Source: DATFKA01 sp035268885 (GTDB taxonomy: Bacteria > Bacteroidota > Bacteroidia > Chitinophagales > Saprospiraceae). From it: a stretch of 64,000 bases of DNA. The notes under the pieces are model-generated. The model did no database searches and was not told the DNA's origin. It worked only from the letters and a program-made list of their open reading frames with translations. The stretch's first letter is position 1, and each line of letters opens with the position of its first letter. The stretch covers positions 62,001-126,000 of the forward strand of contig DATFKA010000120.1 in the NCBI GenBank assembly GCA_035268885.1, read 5' to 3'. A program made the translations under genes and the position numbers. This document shows positions 8,788-17,151 of this stretch, one piece after another.

Positions 8788-9531
8788 CTACTCATCCAAG
8801 AAACTTACCTTGCCACTATCCATATCATACACCGCACCTATAATCTTGATTCCCCCATTATCCTCCATTTCCTTAAGGATAGGGCTGTTCAAACGAATCT
8901 GTTCGATCGTATTTTGCACATTACTTTCGCAAACCATATGCACAAAATTGGCATTTTTTGAGCTGCGATCACCGGTATATTCTACCTTATCCACCGCTGG
9001 TTGAATCTTAGCTAACATAGGAGTGATATTACCTAATTCCACCTTGTCAATAGCTGCTTTTACCGCTCCACAGTGCTCATGGCCCATCACCAGAATGAGT
9101 TTAGAACCAGAAACTTTACAGGCAAACTCCATACTACCCAGGATGTCTTCGTTAACAAAATTACCGGCTACCCGGGCGACAAAAATATCTCCAATGCCAC
9201 GATCAAAAACATCTTCCACTGGCACTCTACTATCCACACATGACAGGACGATTGCTTTAGGATATTGCGCACTGGTGCTTTTTCGTACTTGCTCGGAATG
9301 ATTTCTCGCGGTGAGATCATTTCTTGTAAATCGGTCATTCCCTTCTTTAAAGGATTGAATCACCATATCGGGGGTCAGAGCATCCTGTTCTTCTTTGGTT
9401 AGGACATCTTCTACCACACCAACGATCTCTGTCGATTCAGGAACGGCAGGTACTTGTTCTTGAGGAGCTGAATTACAAGCCGTAAATAAAAGCGCCAGGC
9501 CACATAAGGCAATTGATGAAATGGTCTTCAT
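8788..9531 (-). CDS. Lipoprotein beta-carbonic anhydrase
   Basis: Hydrates CO2 to bicarbonate using zinc. The 247-residue protein opens with a lipoprotein signal peptide whose lipobox ends at Cys19 (LLFTAC), so it is exported and anchored, unlike the usual cytoplasmic beta enzymes. The zinc site is intact: Cys98-x-Asp100-x-Arg102 (SCVDSR), then His151 and Cys154 in MGHEHCGAVKAA. The linker at residues 20-50 is acidic and proline-rich. It is transcribed away from the heme lipoprotein at 9679. The export makes a role in CO2/bicarbonate or pH handling in the periplasm likely; no partner gene is evident. Confidence 0.92.
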   Translation of the reverse strand: MKTISSIALCGLALLFTACNSAPQEQVPAVPESTEIVGVVEDVLTKEEQDALTPDMVIQSFKEGNDRFTRNDLTARNHSEQVRKSTSAQYPKAIVLSCVDSRVPVEDVFDRGIGDIFVARVAGNFVNEDILGSMEFACKVSGSKLILVMGHEHCGAVKAAIDKVELGNITPMLAKIQPAVDKVEYTGDRSSKNANFVHMVCESNVQNTIEQIRLNSPILKEMEDNGGIKIIGAVYDMDSGKVSFLDE

Positions 9532-9587
9532 AGCAGTAAATTTTAAATGGAATTAATATTTACTCTATGACCTCCTTTTTTATAGAA

Positions 9588-9595
9588 TAGTTTTG
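9588..9595 (+). promoter_or_regulatory. Bacteroidota-type -7 element
   Basis: TAGTTTTG fits TAnnTTTG and lies 83 bases before the heme lipoprotein start at 9679. The CRP-like dyad at 9613-9626 would fall just downstream of the transcription start, where a bound regulator would act as a roadblock or repressor. Confidence 0.35.
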
Positions 9596-9604
9596 AAAAA
9601 TGCG

Positions 9605-9640
9605 CTTTTTAGGTGAACTACATCACAGATCATCTAAAAA
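9605..9640. promoter_or_regulatory. CRP/FNR-like dyad inside a larger inverted repeat
   Basis: GTGA-ACTACA-TCAC at 9613-9626 has the spacing and half-sites of the CRP consensus (TGTGA-N6-TCACA). It sits within a longer near-palindrome, TTTTTAGGTGA at 9606-9616 against TCATCTAAAAA further right, ending near 9640. The site lies in the divergent region between the carbonic anhydrase and the heme lipoprotein and could control either. Bacteroidota encode many CRP/FNR-family regulators; none is in this window. Confidence 0.4.
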
Positions 9641-9678
9641 ACCTGTGCTAAATTGCTTACCTATAAACGAACAGCCAT

Positions 9679-10647
9679 ATGAAGCGTCTTCTTTTCCTTT
9701 CCACTATTTTTACTTTAACCCTGGGGCTCAGTAACTGCCAGCGCACAGCCGAATCAGAGGAGGTTTCCTTCGATGAGGAGCAATTGGCCCTGGGCTTCCA
9801 ATTAATCGAGCGTAATTGCTTCACTTGTCATAGCCCGGATGCAGGTATGCAACAACGCGTAGCCCCGCCTATGGTTGCCGTAAAAAGACATTATGTCGAC
9901 GCCACGGTAAGCGAAGCAGACTTCACCGAAGCCATGCAGCAATTCGTCTTACATCCCGATACCAGCTACTCCAAAATGCCTGGCGCCATTGATCGCTTTG
10001 GGCTCATGCCTAAGATGGATTTCTCGGAAACACAGCTCGAAGCCATTGCCTACTACATTTATCATACGGAGTTAGAGGAACCCGGATGGTTCGAAGAGCA
10101 TTATCAGGAAGAACATAAAAAACATATGAACCGGATGGGAAGTAAGCAAAGTACATCCTACCTGGAACAAGGGAAGCAATACGCTATGGCCACCAAAGCG
10201 ATCTTAGGAAAAAATCTATTGGGCGCCATCAATAAAAAGGGCTCAACGGGCGCCGTGGAATTCTGCAATACCCGGGCCATCCCCCTTACCGATAGTATGC
10301 AACACGTCCAAAATGTACAGATCAAAAGAGTATCTGATCAAAATCGCAATCCGAATAATCGGGCCAATGCTGACGAACTGGCCTATATTCAGGCAGCTAA
10401 AGCAGCACTACAAAACGGCGAAACGATCAAAGGAAAAATTTCGGAACGCAACGGCCAAATGGTTGGATACTACCCCATTATCACCAACGATATGTGCCTA
10501 CAATGCCACGGAGATCCGGCCAATGATATCAATCCGGAAACGCTGAATAAGATTCAGACCTTGTATCCTCAAGATCAGGCTACCGGCTATAAAAGCAATG
10601 AACTCCGGGGGGTTTGGGTGGTTGAAATACCCAAAGGGAAGGATTAA
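9679..10647 (+). CDS. Exported c-type heme protein with Tll0287-like (DUF3365) domain
   Basis: A 322-residue exported protein with two CxxCH heme-attachment motifs. The first (Cys47-Cys50-His51, NCFTCHSPD) belongs to a short cytochrome c domain spanning about residues 30-130, with the distal Met probably in GLMPKMDFSE. The second (Cys273-Cys276-His277, DMCLQCHGDP) sits in a C-terminal Tll0287/DUF3365 domain, a PAS-like heme-binding sensor fold. The N-terminus is hydrophobic and ends at Cys20 (GLSNC), so a lipid anchor is possible though Asn at -1 is unusual. Likely role: periplasmic redox sensing or electron transfer. It converges with the gene ending at 10644, sharing four bases. Confidence 0.82.
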   Translation: MKRLLFLSTIFTLTLGLSNCQRTAESEEVSFDEEQLALGFQLIERNCFTCHSPDAGMQQRVAPPMVAVKRHYVDATVSEADFTEAMQQFVLHPDTSYSKMPGAIDRFGLMPKMDFSETQLEAIAYYIYHTELEEPGWFEEHYQEEHKKHMNRMGSKQSTSYLEQGKQYAMATKAILGKNLLGAINKKGSTGAVEFCNTRAIPLTDSMQHVQNVQIKRVSDQNRNPNNRANADELAYIQAAKAALQNGETIKGKISERNGQMVGYYPIITNDMCLQCHGDPANDINPETLNKIQTLYPQDQATGYKSNELRGVWVVEIPKGKD

Positions 10648-12905
10648 CGCGCCGAATAAGACGCAAAATGACGACACTCTTCTATTGCTTTCTGATAGAA
10701 TTTCGTGTTGCCGTATTCCTTACGCAGTAGCTCAAAGTAGCGGTAGCTGCGTTCTTCTCCGGCGACATAATTCTGCGCTTGCTCACATTTGGCCGCCATA
10801 AAGGCCGCCGTAGCTGCCAGTTCTTTATTTTTTGCCAGCTGTATGGTTTTACGGAAGTACTCTTCGGCCATTTTCGTGTTGAAATTTTCGCGATTCCCAT
10901 AATCAAACTGCCAGGTCGGCACCACGCCACTTGCACTCCGTCGTTGGTTGTTGATACTCGTTCCGCTTCGGAAGTAATCGGTCGCATCCCAGGCATAACC
11001 AAAGTAAGACATATTGTAATAAGCCAGGCCAATCTGATAAAAATAGATAGCGCCCTGGTCCCGGTCGGCCAGTGCTTTGTATTCCAGCTCTCGAATACGA
11101 TTAATAATCGCGGGTTTACTGTACAGCGTCAGGGAATCCCGGTTGCCGCAATTAATACAATCGATCAGCCGGGCCTCAAAGGGATTGTAGAGACCGTAGT
11201 TCTCCCATTTTGATTCATCGATTTCACGAAAAGTCTCCAAAGCCGCTACAATTTCTCCTCTGCTCATCAGGTAGGTCGCCTTAATATCGAGTAAGTCATC
11301 ACGCATGGAAGTACCATCGGCCTTTCGGAGCAGATCGCGCTCAAAACGATTAAGGCGATCCTCGTTAGCTACGGCGAGTAGCTCATTGATCACTTCCAGT
11401 TGGGGATTTACCTTGAGGTCTGCCAGGTTATGCTGTTGCAAAAAAAGCTTCCCCTCCTGCCCGGATTCCTGGTACAACTGACTCATTTTATCCGCTATAA
11501 AAGGCTTCAAATCCGGAAAGCGCTGGTAGGTTGCATCATCAAATTTTATCCGCGCAATTTCCGTTTCTACTTCTTCGTCGACCGTTTGGTAAGCTGCAAC
11601 CTTCGCCACGACCTGCATCGCAGCCAATTGTTCGCGCATTTTATCCGACATTTTCAGTTTGGCCGCTTTCGCTAAAACCTTTTGGGCCGCATAATGATCA
11701 CCAGCAATGGTTTCCAGGTAGCCCTCAGCCATGGTCCACAAAACCTCGTTTTTAGACGTCCCAATCTGATTGTAGCGCCTTACAAACTCCTGAAATTTGA
11801 TGATGTATTGTCCCATTCCTGGCCTGGGAATATTATAAAAGCGTTGGTTTTCGCTTTTCTGAGGATTAAAGCTCAAGCCCAGTAAATTCTTCTCCAGGCG
11901 CTTGAGCTCCTTGATAAGCAATATATCAAGATGATGGCTGTCCGGATCTAATTCGTAGATCGCCTTCATATCTTCGAGCGGTTTACTGTCTCTAGCGTTA
12001 GCGCGCAAAGCATATATGGTAGCTCGTTCCTCATCCGTTTTACACAGCAAAAGGCAGGCCTTCCATTCTTCTTCGTTTTTCAGCGAAAAGCTTTGTAAGG
12101 CCGACTCTCTTTTTCCAACACTATTTTCAAAGATGAGCGAATACAGATAACTGGCTTCCACATTATTGCCCTGGCGTAGTAAAGCGCCGGCGTAGTGCCC
12201 CATGATCCAATAATCAATAATACTGGGGTCATTGTCAATTTTAGGCATCAGATAATCATGCAGTTGTACGGTCAATTCGTAGTCGCGCAGGTAATGTGCC
12301 AGGCGAATCAACTGGTAAGCGTACCGCAATCGGATGTAATAAGACTCGGTATTCATGAATGCGCGACGTCCTCGTTCAATGAGGCTCCGCATCCGATCTT
12401 CGTTATCTGCTCTCAATTCCCAGGCGTCGTATTCTACGACGAAGGGTTCACACTCTTTAGCAAAGACCAGATAACTAGCCGTCTCATCGCAGCCCGTGCT
12501 TTTGATATAAGCCGCAAAGCCATTCCCCCGTAGATTAACCGGTAGAGGAAGCCGGCGATTATTAACTGAATTAACCAGTTCGCGGACATCGTAAACAGAA
12601 CTCTTGTAGACCAGCTCGTAGATATCGTCCACACTGACCTCGTTACAAAAGCGATCCTGCCACTCCTGCACATTGGCCACGACCTGATTATAGGACTGCC
12701 GTCCAAACTCCTCATACAAAACTTCATAATCCAGAAAATACGGAGCACCGGGTGCGGAAGGATCAACTAGTATCGGCTGTAAAAAGGTATAGGCAGTTAG
12801 ATTCGGTTGTCCCAGGGGGCCACAATCGGAGCGTACGGGTACCGGAGACAGGCTCAGTCCCAACAGGATTAGATTAATCGTCAAAAAATGCTTCCAGGTC
12901 GGCAT
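10644..12905 (-). CDS. Large exported protein of unknown function (TPR-like helical)
   Basis: A 753-residue protein with a signal peptide (FLTINLILLGLSLSPVP) and then a mostly helical body. From about residue 200 it shows loosely repeating 30-40-residue helix pairs with Tyr, Ala and Leu at TPR-like positions (for instance AAQKVLAKAAKLK and AEEYFRKTIQLAKN near the end). I do not recognise a family. The start lies 32 bases inside the upstream gene, so the three genes from 14440 down to 10644 form one operon. A periplasmic or surface scaffold is a reasonable guess from the repeats, nothing more. Confidence 0.75.
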   Translation of the reverse strand: MPTWKHFLTINLILLGLSLSPVPVRSDCGPLGQPNLTAYTFLQPILVDPSAPGAPYFLDYEVLYEEFGRQSYNQVVANVQEWQDRFCNEVSVDDIYELVYKSSVYDVRELVNSVNNRRLPLPVNLRGNGFAAYIKSTGCDETASYLVFAKECEPFVVEYDAWELRADNEDRMRSLIERGRRAFMNTESYYIRLRYAYQLIRLAHYLRDYELTVQLHDYLMPKIDNDPSIIDYWIMGHYAGALLRQGNNVEASYLYSLIFENSVGKRESALQSFSLKNEEEWKACLLLCKTDEERATIYALRANARDSKPLEDMKAIYELDPDSHHLDILLIKELKRLEKNLLGLSFNPQKSENQRFYNIPRPGMGQYIIKFQEFVRRYNQIGTSKNEVLWTMAEGYLETIAGDHYAAQKVLAKAAKLKMSDKMREQLAAMQVVAKVAAYQTVDEEVETEIARIKFDDATYQRFPDLKPFIADKMSQLYQESGQEGKLFLQQHNLADLKVNPQLEVINELLAVANEDRLNRFERDLLRKADGTSMRDDLLDIKATYLMSRGEIVAALETFREIDESKWENYGLYNPFEARLIDCINCGNRDSLTLYSKPAIINRIRELEYKALADRDQGAIYFYQIGLAYYNMSYFGYAWDATDYFRSGTSINNQRRSASGVVPTWQFDYGNRENFNTKMAEEYFRKTIQLAKNKELAATAAFMAAKCEQAQNYVAGEERSYRYFELLRKEYGNTKFYQKAIEECRHFASYSAR

Positions 12906-13905
12906 AGAGTAGTTGTTTTAACAGGCTGGCGTCCAGATGATAAAAACTAATATAATTGGCGGTCCTTAAATAAGGGGCCAGGAGCGCCCGACTAGCCTTG
13001 AGCTGAGCAGGCTGAATAGTCTCCACTCGAATTAAATCATCCTCATAGACGTAGCTACCCTGAAGATAACCGTTTTTTCGGACACGAAAACGATATGCCG
13101 TCAATTTTTCAAATCGTGTTCCATCTGCCAAAAGAGTGGTATCCAGATTATTCAGTAAGCGCGTAAAGGAACCATCCCGAAAAAGTACCCCCCAGTTAAA
13201 AACCGGCAATGCAACATCTAGCGGCAAGGGATAGCGAGTCTGCTGTCCGGATAAATACGGTAGGGCTGCCTCCAGGTTGAGAATGGAGTTATGCTCCTGC
13301 CAGCTGGCCAGTGTGCCCATATTGTAGAACATCAGCATACCGCGATCAACCGGAGGCACGCCGGTTCCTTTGGGATCCGCTAACTGGTGTAGGCGAATGG
13401 TTGCCGATAATTGCCAGCCGGCCGCCGCCGCTTGTGGACGAAGGGCGGCCAAAAAGTCAAAAAAAGCGGCGCGGGTACGCGCACTCCAGTCGCAATCCAG
13501 CTGTAGCTCCTGAACCCTGAGGTCTTGGGGGAGCTGTTCTTGAAGCTGTTGGAGTTTCTGAAAAACCTGCTCCGGCAAAGCCGCCAACTGTTCTTCACTT
13601 GCTTCTAAAAAGCTCCGGTTTGTGATAAAAACACAGGGTACGATCTCCCGTAGACCGGCCAGTTGCTGAGTGTCTACCCGCAGCTGCGCCTGGGGTTCCA
13701 ATTGTCGACGCCCCTCGTCCCAGTCGACATCGAAGAATTTCACGTAAACTCGCTCGACCGCCAGCCGGTTCAGCCACTCCTGCTCGACCGTATCTAATGC
13801 CAACTCGGTTTGCCAATGGTAAAAAGCCGGTTTGGCCATTTCTTTTTGCCGACAGGCGAAAAGAAAAAGTAAACAGAGGCTCCCTATTAAGCTACTGTAC
13901 CGCAT
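12874..13905 (-). CDS. Lipoprotein of unknown function (possible TIM-barrel glycosidase-like fold)
   Basis: A 343-residue protein beginning with a lipoprotein signal, MRYSSLIGSLCLLFLFAC, lipobox Cys18. The body has alternating strands and helices with acidic residues at strand ends (VYVKFFDVDWDEG, ELQLDCDWSA, LMFYNMG, LPVFNWGV), a layout seen in TIM-barrel glycoside hydrolases; this is inference. The ATG at 13905 overlaps the preceding gene's stop by 14 bases; an upstream in-frame start at 13953 lies deeper in that gene. It is the middle member of an exported trio with 13892-14440 and 10644-12905. Confidence 0.7.
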   Translation of the reverse strand: MRYSSLIGSLCLLFLFACRQKEMAKPAFYHWQTELALDTVEQEWLNRLAVERVYVKFFDVDWDEGRRQLEPQAQLRVDTQQLAGLREIVPCVFITNRSFLEASEEQLAALPEQVFQKLQQLQEQLPQDLRVQELQLDCDWSARTRAAFFDFLAALRPQAAAAGWQLSATIRLHQLADPKGTGVPPVDRGMLMFYNMGTLASWQEHNSILNLEAALPYLSGQQTRYPLPLDVALPVFNWGVLFRDGSFTRLLNNLDTTLLADGTRFEKLTAYRFRVRKNGYLQGSYVYEDDLIRVETIQPAQLKASRALLAPYLRTANYISFYHLDASLLKQLLYADLEAFFDD

Positions 13906-14440
13906 CAAAACGCAAATCCATTTTAATCGGGATGGCCGAAGGAGATACCCCAAAGAAGTAGAACCAGACTTCTACCTTAAAGCGCTCCTGGGTAAGAATG
14001 CGCTCGGCATTGATCAGGGAAGGTAATAATCGTAATTCACTACCGATACGTTGATTCTGCATATTATCCAGATAGAAAACTTCTTCGGCGATATTACAGG
14101 AAGCCGATTCCGCCGCGCAAATCCGAATAGAAACTTCCCGTAAAAAGTCAAAACGCTCGTCGGTTAGTGCCGTCAGGGTGGCACTAATGGGTTCGATTCC
14201 CGTAATCAGCGCCGTATCCACGTCAAATTCATTGAGATAAGCTCGGAAATTGGTCCGCAACCCGTTCTGCTCAAAAACCCGGGGCAGTGAGCCCGTTAGT
14301 CCCGCCGGCATTTCAAAAAGGATATTGGGGTAGATCATCTCGAACAGCGTCTGCCGGTTGTCTTTCCGACAATTGGTCAGTAAGAGGATCAGAACGATCC
14401 AGATGGCACTTCGGTTCAACAAGCGTATCATAAACTCCAT
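13892..14440 (-). CDS. Small lipoprotein of unknown function
   Basis: A 182-residue protein with a lipoprotein signal (AIWIVLILLLTNC, Cys24), first gene of the exported trio. After the anchor it is beta-rich with two Cys residues around RICAAESASC that could form a disulfide in the periplasm. It ends VSPSAIPIKMDLRFDAVQ. I do not recognise the family. Its stop overlaps the start of the 13905 gene by 14 bases. Confidence 0.7.
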   Translation of the reverse strand: MEFMIRLLNRSAIWIVLILLLTNCRKDNRQTLFEMIYPNILFEMPAGLTGSLPRVFEQNGLRTNFRAYLNEFDVDTALITGIEPISATLTALTDERFDFLREVSIRICAAESASCNIAEEVFYLDNMQNQRIGSELRLLPSLINAERILTQERFKVEVWFYFFGVSPSAIPIKMDLRFDAVQ

Positions 14441-14478
14441 TTATATAGTAGAAAGTAATTATCCTACTTTTATTTTAC

Positions 14479-14511
14479 AAGCATTCAATTTTTCTTTTAA
14501 AAAGAATGCTT
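14479..14511. repeat. Inverted repeat in a divergent intergenic region
   Basis: AAGCATTC (14479-14486) and GAATGCTT (14504-14511) are exact inverted copies 17 bases apart, between the trio operon (leftward) and the GCS2-CBS gene (rightward). As both genes are read away from it, it is more likely a protein-binding dyad or leader hairpin than a terminator. Confidence 0.3.
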
Positions 14512-14644
14512 ATTATCTTACTGAAAAATAGGATGAATTGTCGATCTGGCAGCTCATTGAATTTAGGAAAATCAAAATGAGCCCCGAGGGCTAAGCTAGC
14601 AAATGGGAGAACAAAACGTATCGGCTATACAGGGTGGAGATAAA

Positions 14645-16534
14645 ATGCACAAATTCGTTAACCGACTCATCCGGGATGTACACGCCCTCGATTATATGCT
14701 GGAGCACGATTGGTTCGAAACGGACCCGATCCGTATTGGAGCCGAACAGGAGATGACGCTGATTAATCAGCGCAACTTCAAGCCCAAACCCATTGCCATT
14801 AAGGCGCTGGACGCCCTAGAGCATCAGCCCTGGCTGGATACGGAGCTGGCTAAATTCAATTTAGAGATCAACCTCGAGCCTCTGGTTTTTGAGGGAAACT
14901 GTCTCAGTGCCATGGAGACCTCCCTAAACGACAAGATGGCCTTTATCAGAAAGGGCTTAAAAAAATTGAAAACCAAGCCTATCCTTACGGGAATCCTCCC
15001 TACCCTTCGGAAATATGATCTGGAATTACACAATCTGACCCCACGGGAAAGGTACAAAGTACTAATCGAAGCCATTAATGAACAATTAATCGGTAACGCC
15101 TTTGAATTACGCCTGCGTGGGATTGATGAGATCCTGGTCAAACACGATTCGCCCCTACTCGAAGCCTGCAATACCAGCTTTCAGGTGCACCTGCAAGTAG
15201 CACCGGGCAATTTTGTACACTTGTACAATATTGCACAGACCCTGACCGCTCCAGTGATGGCGATGGCCGCCAACAGCCCCATTGTATTTGGTCGCCGACT
15301 TTGGCACGAAAGTCGTATTGCCCTATTCCAACAGGCCCTGGATATCCGAACCACCCAGGAACACATGCGCGAGCGTAGTCCAAGGGTCAGCTTTGGCGAT
15401 AACTGGCTGGACGGCTCTATTCTGGAGATTTATAAGGAAGATATAGCCCGATTTCGGGTATTATTGAGTACCGAAGTAGAGGAAGATGCCTTACAGCAAA
15501 TCAAGAAAAAACAGGTCCCCAAACTCAAAGCACTGCAAGTACACAACTCAACGGTTTATCGGTGGAATCGTCCTTGTTACGGCATTAGTGATAATGGCAA
15601 ACCTCATCTGCGTATCGAAAACCGCGTCCTACCGGCCGGCCCTACCACTAAGGATGAAATGGCCAATGCGGCCCTTTGGCTGGGGGCTATGGTAGGCTAT
15701 GCCAAATACTGTAAAGATATCCGTCAGGAAATCACCTGGGAAGATGTACGCGACAACTTTGGCAAAGCGGCTCAATTTGGTATTGACTCCAAGTTTACCT
15801 GGTTTAATGATCGAAAGATCAATGCCTGTGATCTGGTCAGTCAGGAAATACTACCCATTGCCCGCGAAGGGCTGGAAGCCCAAAATGTAGACAGCGCTGA
15901 TATCGACTTATACCTGGGGATCATTCAGGAAAGGGCCAAAAGGCATCGCAATGGAGCTACCTGGCAAATCAAAGCCTATACCCGGCTTAAAAACCAGACG
16001 AGTAGCGACGAAGCCCTTAGTGTACTCACACATAGTATCGTGAGTAACCAGGAAAAAAACATACCCGTCCACGAATGGAAATTACCTGAACTAAATGACC
16101 TCAAAAAATATGAGCCCGCTCAACTAAGGGTGGAAGAGTTTATGATGACCGACCTTTTTACGGCACAAAAGGATGACCCCATCGAGCTGGTAACGCATCT
16201 CATGGATTGGCGTACGGTTCGCTATTTGCCCATCGAAGATAAAAAAGGAAAACTGGGTGGCCTGATCACGGCCCGCCTGCTCCTGCGCCATTTTTCCAAA
16301 CCCAAAACAGAAACACCCCCACAGGTGCTTGTCAAGGATATCATGATCCAGGAGCCTATCACCGTAAGCCCCAATACCAGTATTATCCAGGCCATGCAAA
16401 TCATGCGTGACCATAAAATTGGTTGTCTGCCTGTCACCCAGGACGAAGAGTTGATTGGTATTATTACCGAAATGGACTTCTTAAGGATATCCGCCCGGCT
16501 AATCGAGCGGCTGGAGCGAGAAGAAGAAGAGTAA
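14645..16534 (+). CDS. GCS2-type glutamate-cysteine ligase domain fused to two CBS domains
   Basis: From the ATG at 14645 the protein is 629 residues. The first ~475 residues form a GCS2-family carboxylate-amine ligase domain: the substrate/metal motif GAEQEMTL is near residues 32-39, the TSFQVHLQV strand near 182, and LRIENRVLPAGP near 330. The last ~140 residues carry two CBS motifs (from VEEFMMTDLF and from VKDIMIQEPITV), which usually bind adenine nucleotides and gate the enzyme. The enzyme would join glutamate and cysteine, or a similar amine, using ATP. GGAG six bases before 14645 supports this start; an upstream ATG at 14603 adds 14 residues. AGCCC/GGGCT at 14580-14592 forms a small hairpin upstream. 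Confidence 0.85.
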   Translation: MHKFVNRLIRDVHALDYMLEHDWFETDPIRIGAEQEMTLINQRNFKPKPIAIKALDALEHQPWLDTELAKFNLEINLEPLVFEGNCLSAMETSLNDKMAFIRKGLKKLKTKPILTGILPTLRKYDLELHNLTPRERYKVLIEAINEQLIGNAFELRLRGIDEILVKHDSPLLEACNTSFQVHLQVAPGNFVHLYNIAQTLTAPVMAMAANSPIVFGRRLWHESRIALFQQALDIRTTQEHMRERSPRVSFGDNWLDGSILEIYKEDIARFRVLLSTEVEEDALQQIKKKQVPKLKALQVHNSTVYRWNRPCYGISDNGKPHLRIENRVLPAGPTTKDEMANAALWLGAMVGYAKYCKDIRQEITWEDVRDNFGKAAQFGIDSKFTWFNDRKINACDLVSQEILPIAREGLEAQNVDSADIDLYLGIIQERAKRHRNGATWQIKAYTRLKNQTSSDEALSVLTHSIVSNQEKNIPVHEWKLPELNDLKKYEPAQLRVEEFMMTDLFTAQKDDPIELVTHLMDWRTVRYLPIEDKKGKLGGLITARLLLRHFSKPKTETPPQVLVKDIMIQEPITVSPNTSIIQAMQIMRDHKIGCLPVTQDEELIGIITEMDFLRISARLIERLEREEEE

Positions 16535-16565
16535 TTTAGGCAGAATTTCTATTCTACCTAAATTA
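16532..16565. terminator. Bidirectional stem-loop between convergent genes
   Basis: TAATTTAGG-c-AGAAT (16532-16546) and ATTCT-a-CCTAAATTA (16551-16565) form a 15-bp stem with one mismatch and a TTCT loop. It begins within the stop codon of the GCS2-CBS gene and ends just before the convergent gene at 16582. It lacks a T-run, but its place between two converging ends fits a terminator or 3'-end stabiliser. Confidence 0.55.
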
Positions 16566-16581
16566 AAGGACGACCAGAATA

Positions 16582-17124
16582 CTAAGAGTTCAGCTTTTCT
16601 TCTAATAAGTCCTGGCCCTCTTCGGTCAGTAAATATAATGCCGTAATTCCTTTTCCGGGTTCGCGATCGGAAGTGAAATAATCAGGATGCAATTTGATCT
16701 GCGCGGCAATATTTGACTTGCGTAATCGCTTGCCAAGAGCAGCCGTTATTTCTTCAAGCAGACCGGTAGAATAGCCCCTTTTCCCGTAGGTTGCCGTGGC
16801 GTAGTGTAAGGTCAACAGAATGCGGTAAAGCTGATTACTCTTGTTTAAAATTTTATTTTCTATGGCTTTGAATCGCTTAGAATTGTTGATCACATCAGCG
16901 ATCCGTTCCGGATCTACTCTGCCATCACTTACCTGGATATCGTCATCCTCAAAATCTTCCAAGGATTCTAACATATTGGGGTTAGCCAGACCACGGGTAT
17001 TGATCTCGCCATTCATTTTTTGCCCCAAATTAATAAAATAGCTGATTTTCTGTTCTACAAATTTTTCGTCGGTACTTTCTACTTCAAAACCAAATTCATC
17101 TGTTTCAAACTTAACTCTATACAT
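16582..17124 (-). CDS. Conserved-looking cytoplasmic protein of unknown function
   Basis: A 180-residue soluble protein from the ATG at 17124 (MYRVKFETDEFGF); an alternative ATG at 17151 adds nine residues. The N-terminal third is beta-rich and acidic, including FEDDDIQVSDG. The C-terminal half (from about residue 90) is helical with RKSNIAAQIKLHPDYF and a terminal ITALYLLTEEGQDLLEEKL, which resembles a winged-helix DNA-binding unit ending in a 'TEEG' helix. No family is recognised. It converges with the GCS2-CBS gene and diverges from the 17635 gene across a 500-base gap. Confidence 0.65.
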   Translation of the reverse strand: MYRVKFETDEFGFEVESTDEKFVEQKISYFINLGQKMNGEINTRGLANPNMLESLEDFEDDDIQVSDGRVDPERIADVINNSKRFKAIENKILNKSNQLYRILLTLHYATATYGKRGYSTGLLEEITAALGKRLRKSNIAAQIKLHPDYFTSDREPGKGITALYLLTEEGQDLLEEKLNS

Positions 17125-17151
17125 GTTTTTTAATTTATTATAATTAAACAA

